Positions 1-10,742 are shown, numbered from the stretch's first letter. The stretch is DNA of 64,000 nt from Candidatus Woesearchaeota archaeon (GCA_023898365.1 CP060219.1:992001-1056000); one strand, 5' to 3'. Made by a program: numbers and translations. Notes: generated by a model from the sequence alone, not told the origin.

Positions 1-3000
1 CAAGCGTGACACTTGACGTGTTCAAAGATGCAACATCACTGCCAGTAGCATTATTGACAGTCACATTATATACAACAGCGTTTGCAGTACCATTATTACC
101 AATAGTTATGGAAAAAGTACCATTTGTTGTTTCTGTAGTTGAAATTGTTATTGGACTTGCAGATACGTTCACACTATAAATTGGTGCTGCTGGTGTGTCT
201 GCTGTTGTAAAGTTATATGGTCCTGTTGTGTTGCAATTACCTGCAGCATCACATCCACTGACGTTATAATAATACAACGTGCTGTTAGTCAAACCTGTTA
301 GTAAAGCGTAATGCCCAGTTCCTAATGTTGCATTGTAATAAGCACCATCGCTCAAAGCAAGTGTCGTACCATACGCAACTGTTGAGTTTGCCGCTTCACC
401 TGTAGTCCAACTGATCACCGCGCTCACATTCGTTACCGTGCCATTAGCAACACCAGTAATCGTAGGAGCAACAATATCAGCTGCAGCCAAAGTGGTTACG
501 TTGTACGGTCCACTGGTTGCACAGTTACCTGCTGCATCACACGAAGTGACATTATAATAGTAAAGAGTGCTTGGTGTCAAACCAGTTATCGACTCATTAT
601 GCGTTGTTGCAACACTGCTGTTTGTCACACTACCACCAGATAAGGCAAGCGTGGTTCCGTAAGCAACACTTAAGTTTGCCGCTTCAGTTGTAGCAACATT
701 TACTTGGAAACTCGTATTTGCAACTGACGTATTTGTCACACCACTAATCGTAGGAGGCGTTGTATCATTAACTGTTAACGTAAGCGTTCCCGTACTAGCA
801 TTAATCGCGGAATTATTATTAACTCTCGCGGTAGCCACAAATTGATACGTGCCTGGAGTAGAATCACTCACATCTAAGCGAACAATACCGCTCTCTCCAC
901 TATCTAGCACCACAGTGCTCGTATTTTGAAGATCAAAATCCGCACTATTCACATCAGTATGCGTAATAACATAGGTCACACCAGTTGTGTTCGTACCATT
1001 ATTCGTAACAGTAATGTAAAATGACGCATTACCATTTTCCACAATACTCTCAGCACTACTATTCACACTCACCTGCACATCGTAAACAGCAGGAATTGCT
1101 GGTGGAGGAGTTGCAGCAGTCGTAAAGTTATATGGTCCTGTGGTGTTACAATTTGGAACAGCATCACAGGCGGTGATATTATAGTAATATAATGTACTAT
1201 TCGTCAAGCCAGTGAGTAACGCATAATGACTAGTTCCCGTAGTAGCATTGGTGTGCGTTCCATCACTAAGCGCAAGAGTCGTACCATACGCAACTGTTGA
1301 GTTTGCCGCTTCACCAGTACTCCAAGTAAGAACAGCACTCACATTCGTTACCGTGCCATTAGCAACACCAGTAATCGTAGGAGCAACAATATCAGCCGCA
1401 GCCAAGGTGGTAAAGTTATACGGACCTGTCGTGTTACAGTTACCTGCAACATCACAACTACTTATATTATAATAATACAAAGTGCTAGGAGTTAAGCCGC
1501 TTAATGACAAGTTATGAACTGTGTCAAGACTTGCATTAACAACAACCCCATCACCTAATGCTAAGGTAGTTCCATAAGCAACACTACTATTACTTGCTTC
1601 GTTTGTAGCCCAATTAACTTTAGCACTCACATTAGCAATTGAATTATTAATCACATTACTGAATGTAGGGGCAACCGTATCATTAACTGTTAACGTAAGC
1701 GTTCCCGTACTAGCGTTGACAGCACTATCATTAGCTTGTGAGGCAGTAACCACGAACTGATATGTGCCTGGCGTCGCGTCACTTACTGTTAACGAAATAA
1801 TGCCACTCATACCACTGTCAAGCGTAATATTACTTGCATTCTGAGTATCAACATCTGCACTGTTTGGATCAGTGTGAGTGACATCATAAAACACCCCGGT
1901 CGTATCCGTACCGTTATTTGTTACTGAAATATAGAATGTTGCACTCTGAGACTCAACAGTGTTAAGGCTCGTACCATTCGTAGAAACTTGCACCCCATAC
2001 ACTGCAGGTGTAGGTGCTGCTGGTGTATCTGCTGTTGTGAAGTTATATGGTCCTGTGGTGTTACAATTTGGAACAGCATCACAGGCAGTGATGTTATAGT
2101 AATATAATGTACTATTCGTCAAGCCAGTAAGTAACGCATAATGACTAGTTCCCGTAGTAGCATTGGTGTGCGTTCCATCACTCAAAGCAAGAGTCGTACC
2201 ATACGCAACTGTTGAGTTTGCCGCTTCACCAGTACTCCAAGTAAGAACAGCACTCACATTCGTAACTGTACCATTAGCAACACCAGTAATCGTAGGAGCG
2301 GTAACATCTGCAGCTGGAGTTGCTGTTAATTGCAGCACCAAATCATCATTCGAGTTGAACGTGACCGTTGCATTGTTTGCCAAGGTGGATGTGATGTTGA
2401 AGGTGTATGTTCCTACAACTGATGCTTGCATAGTAAAGTTTGTAACAAAGCTCGCGTTCGTTGCAAGCACCACATTATTTACAGTGGTCGTTCCATTCAA
2501 CCATGCTGTTGTATTTGCATTTTTCTCAATAGAGAAGTTATACGATCGAGATACATTATCTCTATTAGTGATGTTCATAAGAACGGACACATTAACATTT
2601 ACTGCTTCAGTTCTTGTTGCATTGGTTAAGTTTGCATAGGTCAAATTATACGTTATTGCTCCAGAACTATAGGTGGAAAATCCAAGTGTTGTTGGAATTC
2701 TCCAAATAGTATAATCTGGTGTTGAAGATACTAAAGCAACGCCTTGTGTTTGCGTTACATCTGTGCAACTTGTTCCAGAATCATCACAGTGATACAAATA
2801 GTCATCTTCGCCATTTGGCACTTGAATCAATAAATAATCCGTTCCAAACTTTTGCACTAATTCAAGCCAATCTGCATGTTCCATTCCCATGAAATCATCG
2901 TTATCCCCGGTGCTGTTCGCTAAGAATGCGCCAGTGAAATCGATAATGTCTGCTTGCGAAAAGTCAAGGCCGACAAAGGTAATAGACCAATTGTCTGCTG

Positions 3001-6000
3001 CAGTTGCGTTAGGATTCAAGAAAGTTAAATTAACTCCAAACGATGAGAAGTTAAAGTCTCCAACTCCAATATCCACGCCATTTGCCAGTATAGTGAGATC
3101 GCCTAGTGGATCAGAAGGATTTCCTTGTCCTGTGTAGTTGAACTGCATGGAAACATTTTGTGCTGCCGCCGCCGTTGTAAAGTTCAAGCATTTAGACCTG
3201 GCGGTAAGATTTGCTTGATCTCTTGATCGAAGTTTGTAATAGTAGGCAGTATTTGGCTCTAATGAGTATCCAAGTGAATTATACTCAAGTACGACATGAT
3301 GCCATGATTTGAAGTCATCAAATGTTGATTCTGCCATGCCATAATCGAACACGGTTGCGTTGAGTTGTGTACAACCACTTGATTTATTGTAGAACAAGAC
3401 ACTACCGTTTGTTGGTTCATCATTAAGCCATTTGACAAAGGCAAGGTCTGATGAAACTTCAACTTCGCTATGTATAACATGGGGGGTCGTCGTATCTGCT
3501 AATGGACTATAGGTTGATTGCCCCGCACAATTAGGAGCCATTGCACATTCTGAATCATCACAATTTGTAAATCCATCAACGTCTTCGTCTCCTGGTGCAA
3601 TGCAGTCTTCGAATGGCATATACTCGCCACCACCCAAATACATAAATTCTGAGCCACATTGCGATGGGTTTTCAAAGCAATTGATTGGTTCAAACTCAAT
3701 TGTTCCAGGCGTGTAATACGCATTCTCAGCAGCATCAAACGCATATAGATTTGAGAAGTTTGCCCATGATCCATTTATGACAAAGATGCTAAAGCGCATA
3801 TCGTCTTTTGGATTTCCTATGTCAGTTTTGTCAAGAACAACAGGAACAAAATTTCCTCCAGGGAATTCTGGATCTTCAGGCTCACATTCAACAGCGAAAT
3901 AATTAAAGCCGTTTTCTGGATGTTGAGGATCTACCGGATCAACTACCTGTACTGGAAGCACCGTTCCATCTTTTAACACCCACTCGCCTCTAAAGCAAGC
4001 CCAAAGTTGTCGGGTGTTATTGATTGTATAATTGATACCAGTGTAGTTTCCATATTTAACAAGGAATTCAAATCCTGTTTTTGTTGCGCCATTCACCGTA
4101 AGATTACATCCGCTTGAAAGGTTTGCATCGTTATCAATGCCGTACAAATATTTTCTTGCAGATAAAGAACCACCACAAACATGCAATTCTGCTGTGCTAC
4201 TTACAAACGCGCCAAGACCCATTCCTAAATCAGTCATAACAGCAATAACTGCTTTAATTTCTGTTGAAGCATTGGCTACTGTTGAATCAGCCGCATTATC
4301 ATGTTTTAAGTCAAGAATGTTTGGCTCTTGCATACCCATTAAACGCACCAACTGCGCATCATACTCATCATAGCCTTGATACGTGCCAACAAGTGTGTTG
4401 ATATGAGCTCCACAGAATCGTGCGCTGTCTTGACAAGAACCTTCTTCACAATCTACAAGTCCATTGCCATTATCGTCGACACCGTTTGAACATATTTCTG
4501 TTGCACTTGTTTCTACACAGGTACTCCAGGTTGCATTCCACACCCAGCCAGCGTTTGCACAATTTGTTGCATTGTAACATTGTCCTGGAACATCAGCACA
4601 ACCAAAGTCAAGATTTTTCACATCACACCAGCCATTTGGTGAAAATGTATCCGTATACCAGGAGCAACCACCGTAGGTGCTTCCTCCGTTCGCATCAGAG
4701 TTTGTACATTGCGTATTTGAAAAGCAGAATGAACAGTCTTCATCACAATCTTGTCCGCCACTAAGCCAGAAAGGATTGAACGCTTCAACACACATTCCGC
4801 CAACACTTCCGTTTGGAAGCGGAACATTTTCTACCCATTCACAATACCCAACACTCGTGTCTGCTTGACAAGCTGTTTGGTTATCATAAGTAAAGCAAGA
4901 GGACCCTTCACTGAATTGAGAAAAGTCTGGATCGCACAATCCAAATCCGTTACCCATTGGACGCCAAACACAGGAGAAACTGTCTGACACATTCTCACAG
5001 GATGCTTGAATTCCATCAAACTGGAAACAAGCTCCCATATCCTGTCCTGGGCCATTGAAAAGGAATTGTTCAACATATTCTCCTCCAGCATAGTTTGTTA
5101 GCATATCAATTGGATTTGCCATCTTGTAGGAGAAGTTAAACGAATTGGTTTCAAAATTAAGTTTTGGATTAATTCCGTGTGCACCAAATGCTGATTTGTT
5201 GACAACAATAGTAATACCATTTTCAGCAAAATTTGCATCAATATCGCCATCAGCTGAACAATTATAATATACCCATACTTGATTTGCACTTGCTGTAACA
5301 TTTGCATAGAAACTTACATTGTTGCGCTGATCACCGGTTGGACCTCCCCAGGTATTATTATTTGTTCCGTTATAATACGCGAACAAGGTTGAATTCTCAT
5401 CTGGAAAGAACCAAATTTGATAATCTGCGCCAGGATAACATTGATCATTAAGACTATTTGAACAACCAGTAAGTGGCATGCCACCCATCGTGTAGTTATC
5501 GTCAATATCAAATTCAACAACAAATGCTGCTGACTTGTTAATGTTGTCACAAACACTCAAATTGACACTCTTGTGAAATGCGCCAAACATGTGCCATGCA
5601 ATATATTGAGAAGTTTGGTCGACAAACACCGCATCCATATCATATTGTGGATTGCTTACACCAGTGCATCCTGCTCCATAGGGAGCTTTTTCATCACAGC
5701 AGTTATAACCTGCCATCGAAATATTGGAGTCATCATATGCATCAAATGCGAGATCACAACCAAGACCCCGAACAACGTAGGGTGCTCCTGAGAAATCAAA
5801 AATATCATGATTTGAAAAGAACTGCGCTGGCTGCGCATCTGCCCAGACAAGCGTGTAGTTTCCTAAGGAACCTGGATCTCCACCTGGAGCTGCATTAATG
5901 GTAACTTGCGTTGTGTCATTTCCTACAAGCGTTGATTCATTAAATGCGAGCGCAGTTACATCTGAATTTGATGAAGCTACAAGACCTGTTAAATTAACTG

Positions 6001-7360
6001 AGAAAGAATAATTTAATGTTCCATTTACGTGTTTGTACCAGAACACTTCGCCGTTTGAAATGTTTTCTTGTGAATCAGGCGAAGGAATTGATTCGTTGAA
6101 ACTAAAAGCAGTTTGATTAAAGCGAAGCTTAATGGTTACGTTTGCAAAATCTTCTGGTCCAGGAACTGAAACATTGATTCTGAAAGTTGCATTGTTTCCA
6201 ACAGTAATTGTTGGATTTCCATTTACGAGGATAACATTAACTCCTCCTCCCATTGGGCCGCTGCCCATGATATTAATTTGAGAGGAAGATTTATTCAATT
6301 GAACCCATGATTCATTGTAGACAGAAACATTATTCGTTGTAAATGCGCCGCTATCTGCTGTGAAATTAACTAAGACAATAAATGATGACCCTGAAGTTAT
6401 GTTAACATCCCACGAAACATTGTTTCCAAAACTGGCATCAGGAGCAACATCTGATCCGTTAAAGGTGAGTGTCATATTGTCAAAATAATCTACAATCGTT
6501 GCGTTGGTTAAATTTGAAACATCTCTGTTAGTAATATTAAGTTTGAAAGTGATTGTTTGCCCTTGAGAGAACGGTCCACTAGTAAGAATGCTCTTATTGA
6601 CAAAAATCTGCATCATAGGAGGAGGTGGGGAAACAAAGAGTCGCTGTGCAAGACTTCCATTAATATATGTGTAATCATCTTCCAGATCAACTTGATTTGA
6701 AATATTACCATATTGGTTCAATGTAAAATTGATAGCGAAAGATTTTGTTTGAAATCCTGCTAAACTTGTTGACCATTCAAGCTCTGTATCAGCACCAACT
6801 GTTGTGTTCACATCGAAAGGAGTTGAAGAATTCTGATACGTAAGCTCAGTGTTGTTAAATGAGTCAAACATATATAACGTGGTGATTGCATTTGGTCCTG
6901 CATTGGAAATGTTAATGATGTAGGTTATTGTATCACCAGTAGTTACTGGACTATTGGATTTAATGCCTTTAGATACGGAGACAATTGGTGTAAGGTAATC
7001 CCACGTAAACGTTGCATTCTTTGCAAGAGTATCGCTTGCATTAGTCGCATTTACACAAACGACTCCCCACTGATATATGTTTCCAAAAATGAGAGAAATG
7101 GTGTCTTCAATAAATTCGTAGGATCCTGGAGATCCATGTGCGAGTGTTGGATTGCTTGTGATTGGCGACCAAGCACCTGTAAAGTTTGTGTATCTTGTAC
7201 AGTTAAGTGGGGCAACAGTAATGTTGTACGTTAAATTTCCTGTTGTTGCATTCCAATTCGTTGCGTCAAGGGGGGTTTCTATATTGACATCAGAATTTTG
7301 TAGAGCTGCCGCTACGAGTGTTGCGAAGAAGATAGAGAACGAAACGATGATTGCAATCAT
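1..7360 (-). CDS. Giant secreted surface protein, 3' truncated by the window
   Basis: An open frame of about 2450 codons runs off the low-coordinate edge without a stop. The N-terminus has a hydrophobic signal or anchor (about residues 1-18, rich in Ile/Val/Phe). DUF11-like adhesion repeats follow (about 120-500), then a Cys-rich stretch (about 770-985) holding an NGVDDNGNG calcium-loop-like motif, then Fn3-like and CARDB-like domains (about 1690 to the edge). N-x-S/T sequons are very dense, which suits a glycosylated S-layer or adhesin protein. The start is uncertain: ATG at 7360 is used, but an in-frame TTG at 7480 would add a basic N-region and sits closer to the TATA box near 7543. Function is inferred from architecture only. 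Confidence 0.85.
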   Translation of the reverse strand, partial: MIAIIVSFSIFFATLVAAALQNSDVNIETPLDATNWNATTGNLTYNITVAPLNCTRYTNFTGAWSPITSNPTLAHGSPGSYEFIEDTISLIFGNIYQWGVVCVNATNASDTLAKNATFTWDYLTPIVSVSKGIKSNSPVTTGDTITYIINISNAGPNAITTLYMFDSFNNTELTYQNSSTPFDVNTTVGADTELEWSTSLAGFQTKSFAINFTLNQYGNISNQVDLEDDYTYINGSLAQRLFVSPPPPMMQIFVNKSILTSGPFSQGQTITFKLNITNRDVSNLTNATIVDYFDNMTLTFNGSDVAPDASFGNNVSWDVNITSGSSFIVLVNFTADSGAFTTNNVSVYNESWVQLNKSSSQINIMGSGPMGGGVNVILVNGNPTITVGNNATFRINVSVPGPEDFANVTIKLRFNQTAFSFNESIPSPDSQENISNGEVFWYKHVNGTLNYSFSVNLTGLVASSNSDVTALAFNESTLVGNDTTQVTINAAPGGDPGSLGNYTLVWADAQPAQFFSNHDIFDFSGAPYVVRGLGCDLAFDAYDDSNISMAGYNCCDEKAPYGAGCTGVSNPQYDMDAVFVDQTSQYIAWHMFGAFHKSVNLSVCDNINKSAAFVVEFDIDDNYTMGGMPLTGCSNSLNDQCYPGADYQIWFFPDENSTLFAYYNGTNNNTWGGPTGDQRNNVSFYANVTASANQVWVYYNCSADGDIDANFAENGITIVVNKSAFGAHGINPKLNFETNSFNFSYKMANPIDMLTNYAGGEYVEQFLFNGPGQDMGACFQFDGIQASCENVSDSFSCVWRPMGNGFGLCDPDFSQFSEGSSCFTYDNQTACQADTSVGYCEWVENVPLPNGSVGGMCVEAFNPFWLSGGQDCDEDCSFCFSNTQCTNSDANGGSTYGGCSWYTDTFSPNGWCDVKNLDFGCADVPGQCYNATNCANAGWVWNATWSTCVETSATEICSNGVDDNGNGLVDCEEGSCQDSARFCGAHINTLVGTYQGYDEYDAQLVRLMGMQEPNILDLKHDNAADSTVANASTEIKAVIAVMTDLGMGLGAFVSSTAELHVCGGSLSARKYLYGIDNDANLSSGCNLTVNGATKTGFEFLVKYGNYTGINYTINNTRQLWACFRGEWVLKDGTVLPVQVVDPVDPQHPENGFNYFAVECEPEDPEFPGGNFVPVVLDKTDIGNPKDDMRFSIFVINGSWANFSNLYAFDAAENAYYTPGTIEFEPINCFENPSQCGSEFMYLGGGEYMPFEDCIAPGDEDVDGFTNCDDSECAMAPNCAGQSTYSPLADTTTPHVIHSEVEVSSDLAFVKWLNDEPTNGSVLFYNKSSGCTQLNATVFDYGMAESTFDDFKSWHHVVLEYNSLGYSLEPNTAYYYKLRSRDQANLTARSKCLNFTTAAAAQNVSMQFNYTGQGNPSDPLGDLTILANGVDIGVGDFNFSSFGVNLTFLNPNATAADNWSITFVGLDFSQADIIDFTGAFLANSTGDNDDFMGMEHADWLELVQKFGTDYLLIQVPNGEDDYLYHCDDSGTSCTDVTQTQGVALVSSTPDYTIWRIPTTLGFSTYSSGAITYNLTYANLTNATRTEAVNVNVSVLMNITNRDNVSRSYNFSIEKNANTTAWLNGTTTVNNVVLATNASFVTNFTMQASVVGTYTFNITSTLANNATVTFNSNDDLVLQLTATPAADVTAPTITGVANGTVTNVSAVLTWSTGEAANSTVAYGTTLALSDGTHTNATTGTSHYALLTGLTNSTLYYYNITACDAVPNCNTTGPYNFTTADTPAAPTPAVYGVQVSTNGTSLNTVESQSATFYISVTNNGTDTTGVFYDVTHTDPNSADVDTQNASNITLDSGMSGIISLTVSDATPGTYQFVVTASQANDSAVNASTGTLTLTVNDTVAPTFSNVINNSIANVSAKVNWATNEASNSSVAYGTTLALGDGVVVNASLDTVHNLSLSGLTPSTLYYYNISSCDVAGNCNTTGPYNFTTLAAADIVAPTITGVANGTVTNVSAVLTWSTGEAANSTVAYGTTLALSDGTHTNATTGTSHYALLTGLTNSTLYYYNITACDAVPNCNTTGPYNFTTAATPPPAIPAVYDVQVSVNSSAESIVENGNASFYITVTNNGTNTTGVTYVITHTDVNSADFDLQNTSTVVLDSGESGIVRLDVSDSTPGTYQFVATARVNNNSAINASTGTLTLTVNDTTPPTISGVTNTSVANTSFQVNVATTEAANLSVAYGTTLALSGGSVTNSSVATTHNESITGLTPSTLYYYNVTSCDAAGNCATSGPYNVTTLAAADIVAPTITGVANGTVTNVSAVISWTTGEAANSTVAYGTTLALSDGAYYNATLGTGHYALLTGLTNSTLYYYNVSGCDAAGNCNTTGPYNFTTADTPAAPIYSVNVSASPITISTTETTNGTFSITIGNNGTANAVVYNVTVNNATGSDVASLNTSSVTL
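211..2305 (-). repeat. 915-bp (305-aa) tandem superrepeat inside the giant surface gene
   Basis: The string agttatatgg recurs at 211, 1126 and 2041, exactly 915 bp apart. Each unit, read on the minus strand, holds a Fn3-like A domain, a CARDB-like domain and a Fn3-like B domain. A-type domains lie at about 211-475, 1126-1390 and 2041-2305, and B-type domains at about 485-760 and 1400-1675. Units at 1126 and 2041 are almost identical at DNA level over roughly 260 bp. The array probably continues past the window edge. Confidence 0.85.
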
Positions 7361-7539
7361 CAGAAGGGACGACGGTCGAAATGACGATCGTGTATTTTTA
7401 GCGGCCTTGCCAGTTCTACTATAGTTCGAGCTCTCGCTCGAGAGAAAATTTTTCTCTACCGTTAACCCAATACACCCCAATAGTTTTAACGAAAATTCAT
7501 TTTACTGAAATTCGCCAGTTGTGTTTTATTGTTCGGTTC

Positions 7540-7547
7540 TTTATAAA
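7540..7547 (-). promoter_or_regulatory. TATA box of the giant surface gene
   Basis: The sequence tttataaa lies in the divergent region between the surface gene and the ZPR1 gene. A start about 26 nt downstream would fall near 7517, which leaves a leader to either start codon (7480 TTG or 7360 ATG). Confidence 0.5.
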
Positions 7548-7618
7548 CATTTTTTTTCTTTTGAAAGAAGTAACAGAATTTATTTTATGACCATTTTTGC
7601 ATCTCTCTCTACACAAAG

Positions 7619-7626
7619 TTTTTAAA
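7619..7626 (+). promoter_or_regulatory. TATA box of the ZPR1 gene
   Basis: The sequence tttttaaa is centred about 29 nt upstream of the ATG at 7652. This is consistent with a leaderless or nearly leaderless archaeal transcript. Confidence 0.5.
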
Positions 7627-7651
7627 GATATTTTCATCCATACTGGTTGTT

Positions 7652-8209
7652 ATGGAAGAAAAAATAACATCAGCTAGTGAAGACTTAGGAGTTGAAGTGA
7701 TTACAGGCCAGCCATGCCCTTTTTGTATGAAGAAAACACTCACCTTGCAAGAGTCTGAACGTGATATTCCTTTCTTTGGTCCTGTCTTTCTATTCTCTAT
7801 GGATTGTTCCGAGTGCAGTTACCATAAATCTGATGTTGACTTAGGCTTAGAGAAAGAAGATCCTGTAAAATTATCCTTTGACATCACTTGCGAAGAAGAT
7901 ATGAATGTGCGCGTTATCCGTTCAAGTTTTGGAAACATTAAAATTCCTCATCTCGGTTCTATTGAAGCGGGCGAGACGGCGAATGGATTTATTACAAATG
8001 TGGAAGGCATTCTTAATCGACTGAAACATCAAATAGAAAACATCAAAGAAACGACCGATGATGAGAAAGAAAAAAAGACTGCCAAAAACCTTCTGAAAAA
8101 AATAATGCGCATTAAATGGGGTCAAGAAAGCGCCAAACTCATCATTGAAGATCCAACAGGGTCATCAGCGATTATTAGTGAAAAAACAGTTAAAACGAAG
8201 CTAAAATAG
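7652..8209 (+). CDS. ZPR1 zinc-finger domain protein
   Basis: This 185-aa protein has a CPFC...CSEC four-cysteine zinc ribbon (residues about 23-56) with the spacing and surrounding residues (TLTLQESERDIPFFG) of the ZPR1 family. The remainder matches the single ZPR1 unit found in archaea, whereas eukaryotic ZPR1 has two. Eukaryotic ZPR1 binds eEF1A; the archaeal role is not established. The next gene is TFB on the same strand. Confidence 0.85.
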   Translation: MEEKITSASEDLGVEVITGQPCPFCMKKTLTLQESERDIPFFGPVFLFSMDCSECSYHKSDVDLGLEKEDPVKLSFDITCEEDMNVRVIRSSFGNIKIPHLGSIEAGETANGFITNVEGILNRLKHQIENIKETTDDEKEKKTAKNLLKKIMRIKWGQESAKLIIEDPTGSSAIISEKTVKTKLK

Positions 8210-8246
8210 GTAATTTCTTAGAAAATCACCACTCAAAACCGAAAGA

Positions 8247-8278
8247 TTTATATAGAAGTTCAGAGGACTCTTTATAAG
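8247..8278 (+). promoter_or_regulatory. Two TATA candidates upstream of TFB
   Basis: The strings tttatata (8247-8254) and tttataag (8271-8278) precede the TFB gene. The second predicts transcription from about 8300 and a leader of some 55 nt, unusually long for this window. I see no clear Shine-Dalgarno sequence at the ATG. Confidence 0.45.
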
Positions 8279-8355
8279 CTTTGCGTATAACAGGGGAGGA
8301 CGCACGATATCTACGCGGGCAGTAGAACTATTCTTCTCAATATCAAGGCACGAAA

Positions 8356-9288
8356 ATGACAAGAAACTTTGTAAAAAAATGTCCTGAATGTGGTTCGCTC
8401 AATCTCAGCTATCACAAAGAAAAAGGAGAAATAGTCTGTAAGGACTGTGGACTCGTCATTGAAGAAAAAATGGTCGATTTTGACCAAGAATGGCGAGAGT
8501 TCGACTCGGAGACTGCAGCCCAGCGCCGACGAACTGGCGCACCAATGACGTACACACAGTTCGATCAAGGACTGGGAACTGATGTTGGTTCAAAAGCAGA
8601 TCTCTATAAATTCGGTTCCAAAACGAAGAACAAACTCTTTCGCTTGCGAAAATGGCAACAAAGAATTTCTACAGCAATTGAGCGAAACCTGAAAATGGCA
8701 CTCTCTGAATTAAAGAGAGTCTCTTCATTTCTTAAATTACCTTCTATGATTGAAGAAGAAGCATCAATGATCTACACGCACGCAGTCCAACGAGGACTTG
8801 TACGTGGAAGAAGCATGGAATCAGTTGTTTCAGGAGCACTCTATGCTGCCTGTAGGCGATACGATGTCCCACGCACACTTGACGAACTTTCAGAAGCCTC
8901 AGGAATTGAAAAAAAAGAAATTGGACGAACCTATAGGTTTATTACACGAGAACTTCAAATTAAGATTTTGCCATCAAATCCTGCAGATTATATTGCGCGA
9001 TTTGCAACGGCTCTGAAGCTGTCAGCTGAGACGCAAACAAAATCTGTAGAAATCATTGAACAAGCACAAAAAGTCGAGTTAACAAGCGGACGAGGCCCTA
9101 CGGGGATTGCGGCAGCCGCACTCTACGTTGCAGCTCTTATTAACGGTGAGAAACGAACCCAACGGGAAGTTGCAGACGTTGCAGGAGTAACAGAGGTTAC
9201 AATCCGAAACCGCTACAAAGAACTTCTTGAAGAACTTGATCTTGAGAAAGAGATTAAGAAAATCAAGAAAAAAGGAAAAGATAATTAA
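8356..9288 (+). CDS. tfb: Transcription initiation factor IIB (TFB)
   Basis: This 310-aa protein is full length for archaeal TFB. It has an N-terminal zinc ribbon (C9, C12, C28, C31), a B-reader/linker region with the FDSETAAQRRRTGAP segment, and two cyclin-like repeats with characteristic motifs such as GRSMESVVSGALYAACR and GRGPTGIAAAALYVA. It bridges TBP-DNA and RNA polymerase. The C-terminus is a Lys-rich tail. CysS follows after 24 nt and may be co-transcribed. Confidence 0.97.
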   Translation: MTRNFVKKCPECGSLNLSYHKEKGEIVCKDCGLVIEEKMVDFDQEWREFDSETAAQRRRTGAPMTYTQFDQGLGTDVGSKADLYKFGSKTKNKLFRLRKWQQRISTAIERNLKMALSELKRVSSFLKLPSMIEEEASMIYTHAVQRGLVRGRSMESVVSGALYAACRRYDVPRTLDELSEASGIEKKEIGRTYRFITRELQIKILPSNPADYIARFATALKLSAETQTKSVEIIEQAQKVELTSGRGPTGIAAAALYVAALINGEKRTQREVADVAGVTEVTIRNRYKELLEELDLEKEIKKIKKKGKDN

Positions 9289-9312
9289 ATCATTTCCTTC
9301 TCTCTTTCTTAT

Positions 9313-10680
9313 ATGAGTGAAAAGATACAGCTATTTAATACACTAGGCAAAGAAAAACAAGAATTTATACCTCTCAACAAAGGTCAAGTGCGCATGTATT
9401 CTTGTGGCCCAACAGTGTACTCTTACATTCATATTGGCAATCATCGCCACAATTTAGTCGATGACTTTCTTAAACGCATGTTTCTATTCAACAAGTATGA
9501 AGTTATTCATATCATTAACATCACCGATGTTGGCCATTTAACGAGTGACGCAGATGAAGGCGAAGACAAGATGGAGAAAGCTGCGCGCAAAGAACAGAAA
9601 TCTCCTCTTGAAATTGCAGAATACTACACGCAGTCATTTTTTGATGACCTTGCACAACTCAACATTATTCCCGCAACACAATATCCTCGCGCCACCGCAT
9701 ACATTGCAGAGCAAATAGAGATGATCAAAGAACTTGAAAAAAAAGGCTACACCTATCACGCAGGCGGAAATGTCTATTTCGACACGGAGAAATTTCCAGA
9801 GTATGGAAGTTTAACAAACAAACAGCATACTGAAGCATACTCTCGAACAGGAAAGGATCCAAACAAAAAAAACTCACAAGACTTTGTTCTTTGGTTTACA
9901 AAATCAAAATATGAACATCACGCCCAAGTGTGGGACTCGCCTTGGGGAACGGGGTATCCTGGTTGGCACATTGAATGTTCAACAATGAGTAGAAAACTCT
10001 TAGGAGATCAGTTTGACATACATACAGGAGGAGTTGATCTGCAACCAGTCCATCATGAAAATGAAATAGCGCAAAGTAATTGTGCCATTGGAAAGCGCGC
10101 GGTAAACTATTGGGTTCATAATGAATTTTTAGTTGTTGGAAAAGAAAAAATGGCAAAATCATCGGGTGGATTTCTCACGCTTGCCAACTTAAAAAAAGAA
10201 GGATTTGATCCGCTTGATTTCAGATACTTATGCTTACTCACTCATTATCGCAAGCAATTACAATACTCAACCGAAGCATTGGTAAGCGCTCGCAACGCAG
10301 TAAAGAATATTAGAAAACGCCTCAGCACTCTTCCAAAGGAAAACAAAACAGCAGATGCGGCCAGTATAGCAAAATTTAGGACACTTATCAATGATGATCT
10401 AAACTTACCGCAAGCAGTCGCGCTCTTGCAAGAAGTGCTTCAAGAAGGAAGTGAGAATGCGTATGCAACCATCCTTGAAATGGATAAGGTCTTCGGATTA
10501 TGCCTTGATAAAGAAGAACAACTTGCTATTCCTCAAGAAGTGCGCGAACTTCTCAACAAGCGAACTATTGCTCGAAAAGAGAAGAATTGGAAAGAAAGCG
10601 ATACGCTTCGCGACCTCATTCTTGCCAAAGGATACAAGATTCTCGATTCTTCAACAGGCACAACCGTAGAAAAGATATAG
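9313..10680 (+). CDS. cysS: Cysteinyl-tRNA synthetase
   Basis: This 455-aa class I synthetase charges tRNA-Cys. It has the zinc-site cysteine in YSCGPTVY (C31), the HIGH-type motif HIGN (40-43), WHIECS, and a KMSKS-type motif KMAKS at about 278-282. The C-terminal helical anticodon-binding region is present and length is normal. It lies 24 nt after TFB. Confidence 0.97.
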   Translation: MSEKIQLFNTLGKEKQEFIPLNKGQVRMYSCGPTVYSYIHIGNHRHNLVDDFLKRMFLFNKYEVIHIINITDVGHLTSDADEGEDKMEKAARKEQKSPLEIAEYYTQSFFDDLAQLNIIPATQYPRATAYIAEQIEMIKELEKKGYTYHAGGNVYFDTEKFPEYGSLTNKQHTEAYSRTGKDPNKKNSQDFVLWFTKSKYEHHAQVWDSPWGTGYPGWHIECSTMSRKLLGDQFDIHTGGVDLQPVHHENEIAQSNCAIGKRAVNYWVHNEFLVVGKEKMAKSSGGFLTLANLKKEGFDPLDFRYLCLLTHYRKQLQYSTEALVSARNAVKNIRKRLSTLPKENKTADAASIAKFRTLINDDLNLPQAVALLQEVLQEGSENAYATILEMDKVFGLCLDKEEQLAIPQEVRELLNKRTIARKEKNWKESDTLRDLILAKGYKILDSSTGTTVEKI

Positions 10681-10742
10681 AGTTAGAAACGAGTGTAAAG
10701 ACTCTAAACATAGAAACAGACAACTTAGTGAAATAAAAAAAA

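Noticed and set aside
211..2305. The 915-bp repeats as insertion sequences or mobile elements
   Set aside because: They keep one reading frame, encode surface domains, and have no transposase or terminal inverted repeats.
1248..2639. Plus-strand reading frames inside the giant gene, two of which share near-identical peptides
   Set aside because: They are antisense to the repetitive minus-strand surface gene; their similarity only mirrors the 915-bp superrepeat.
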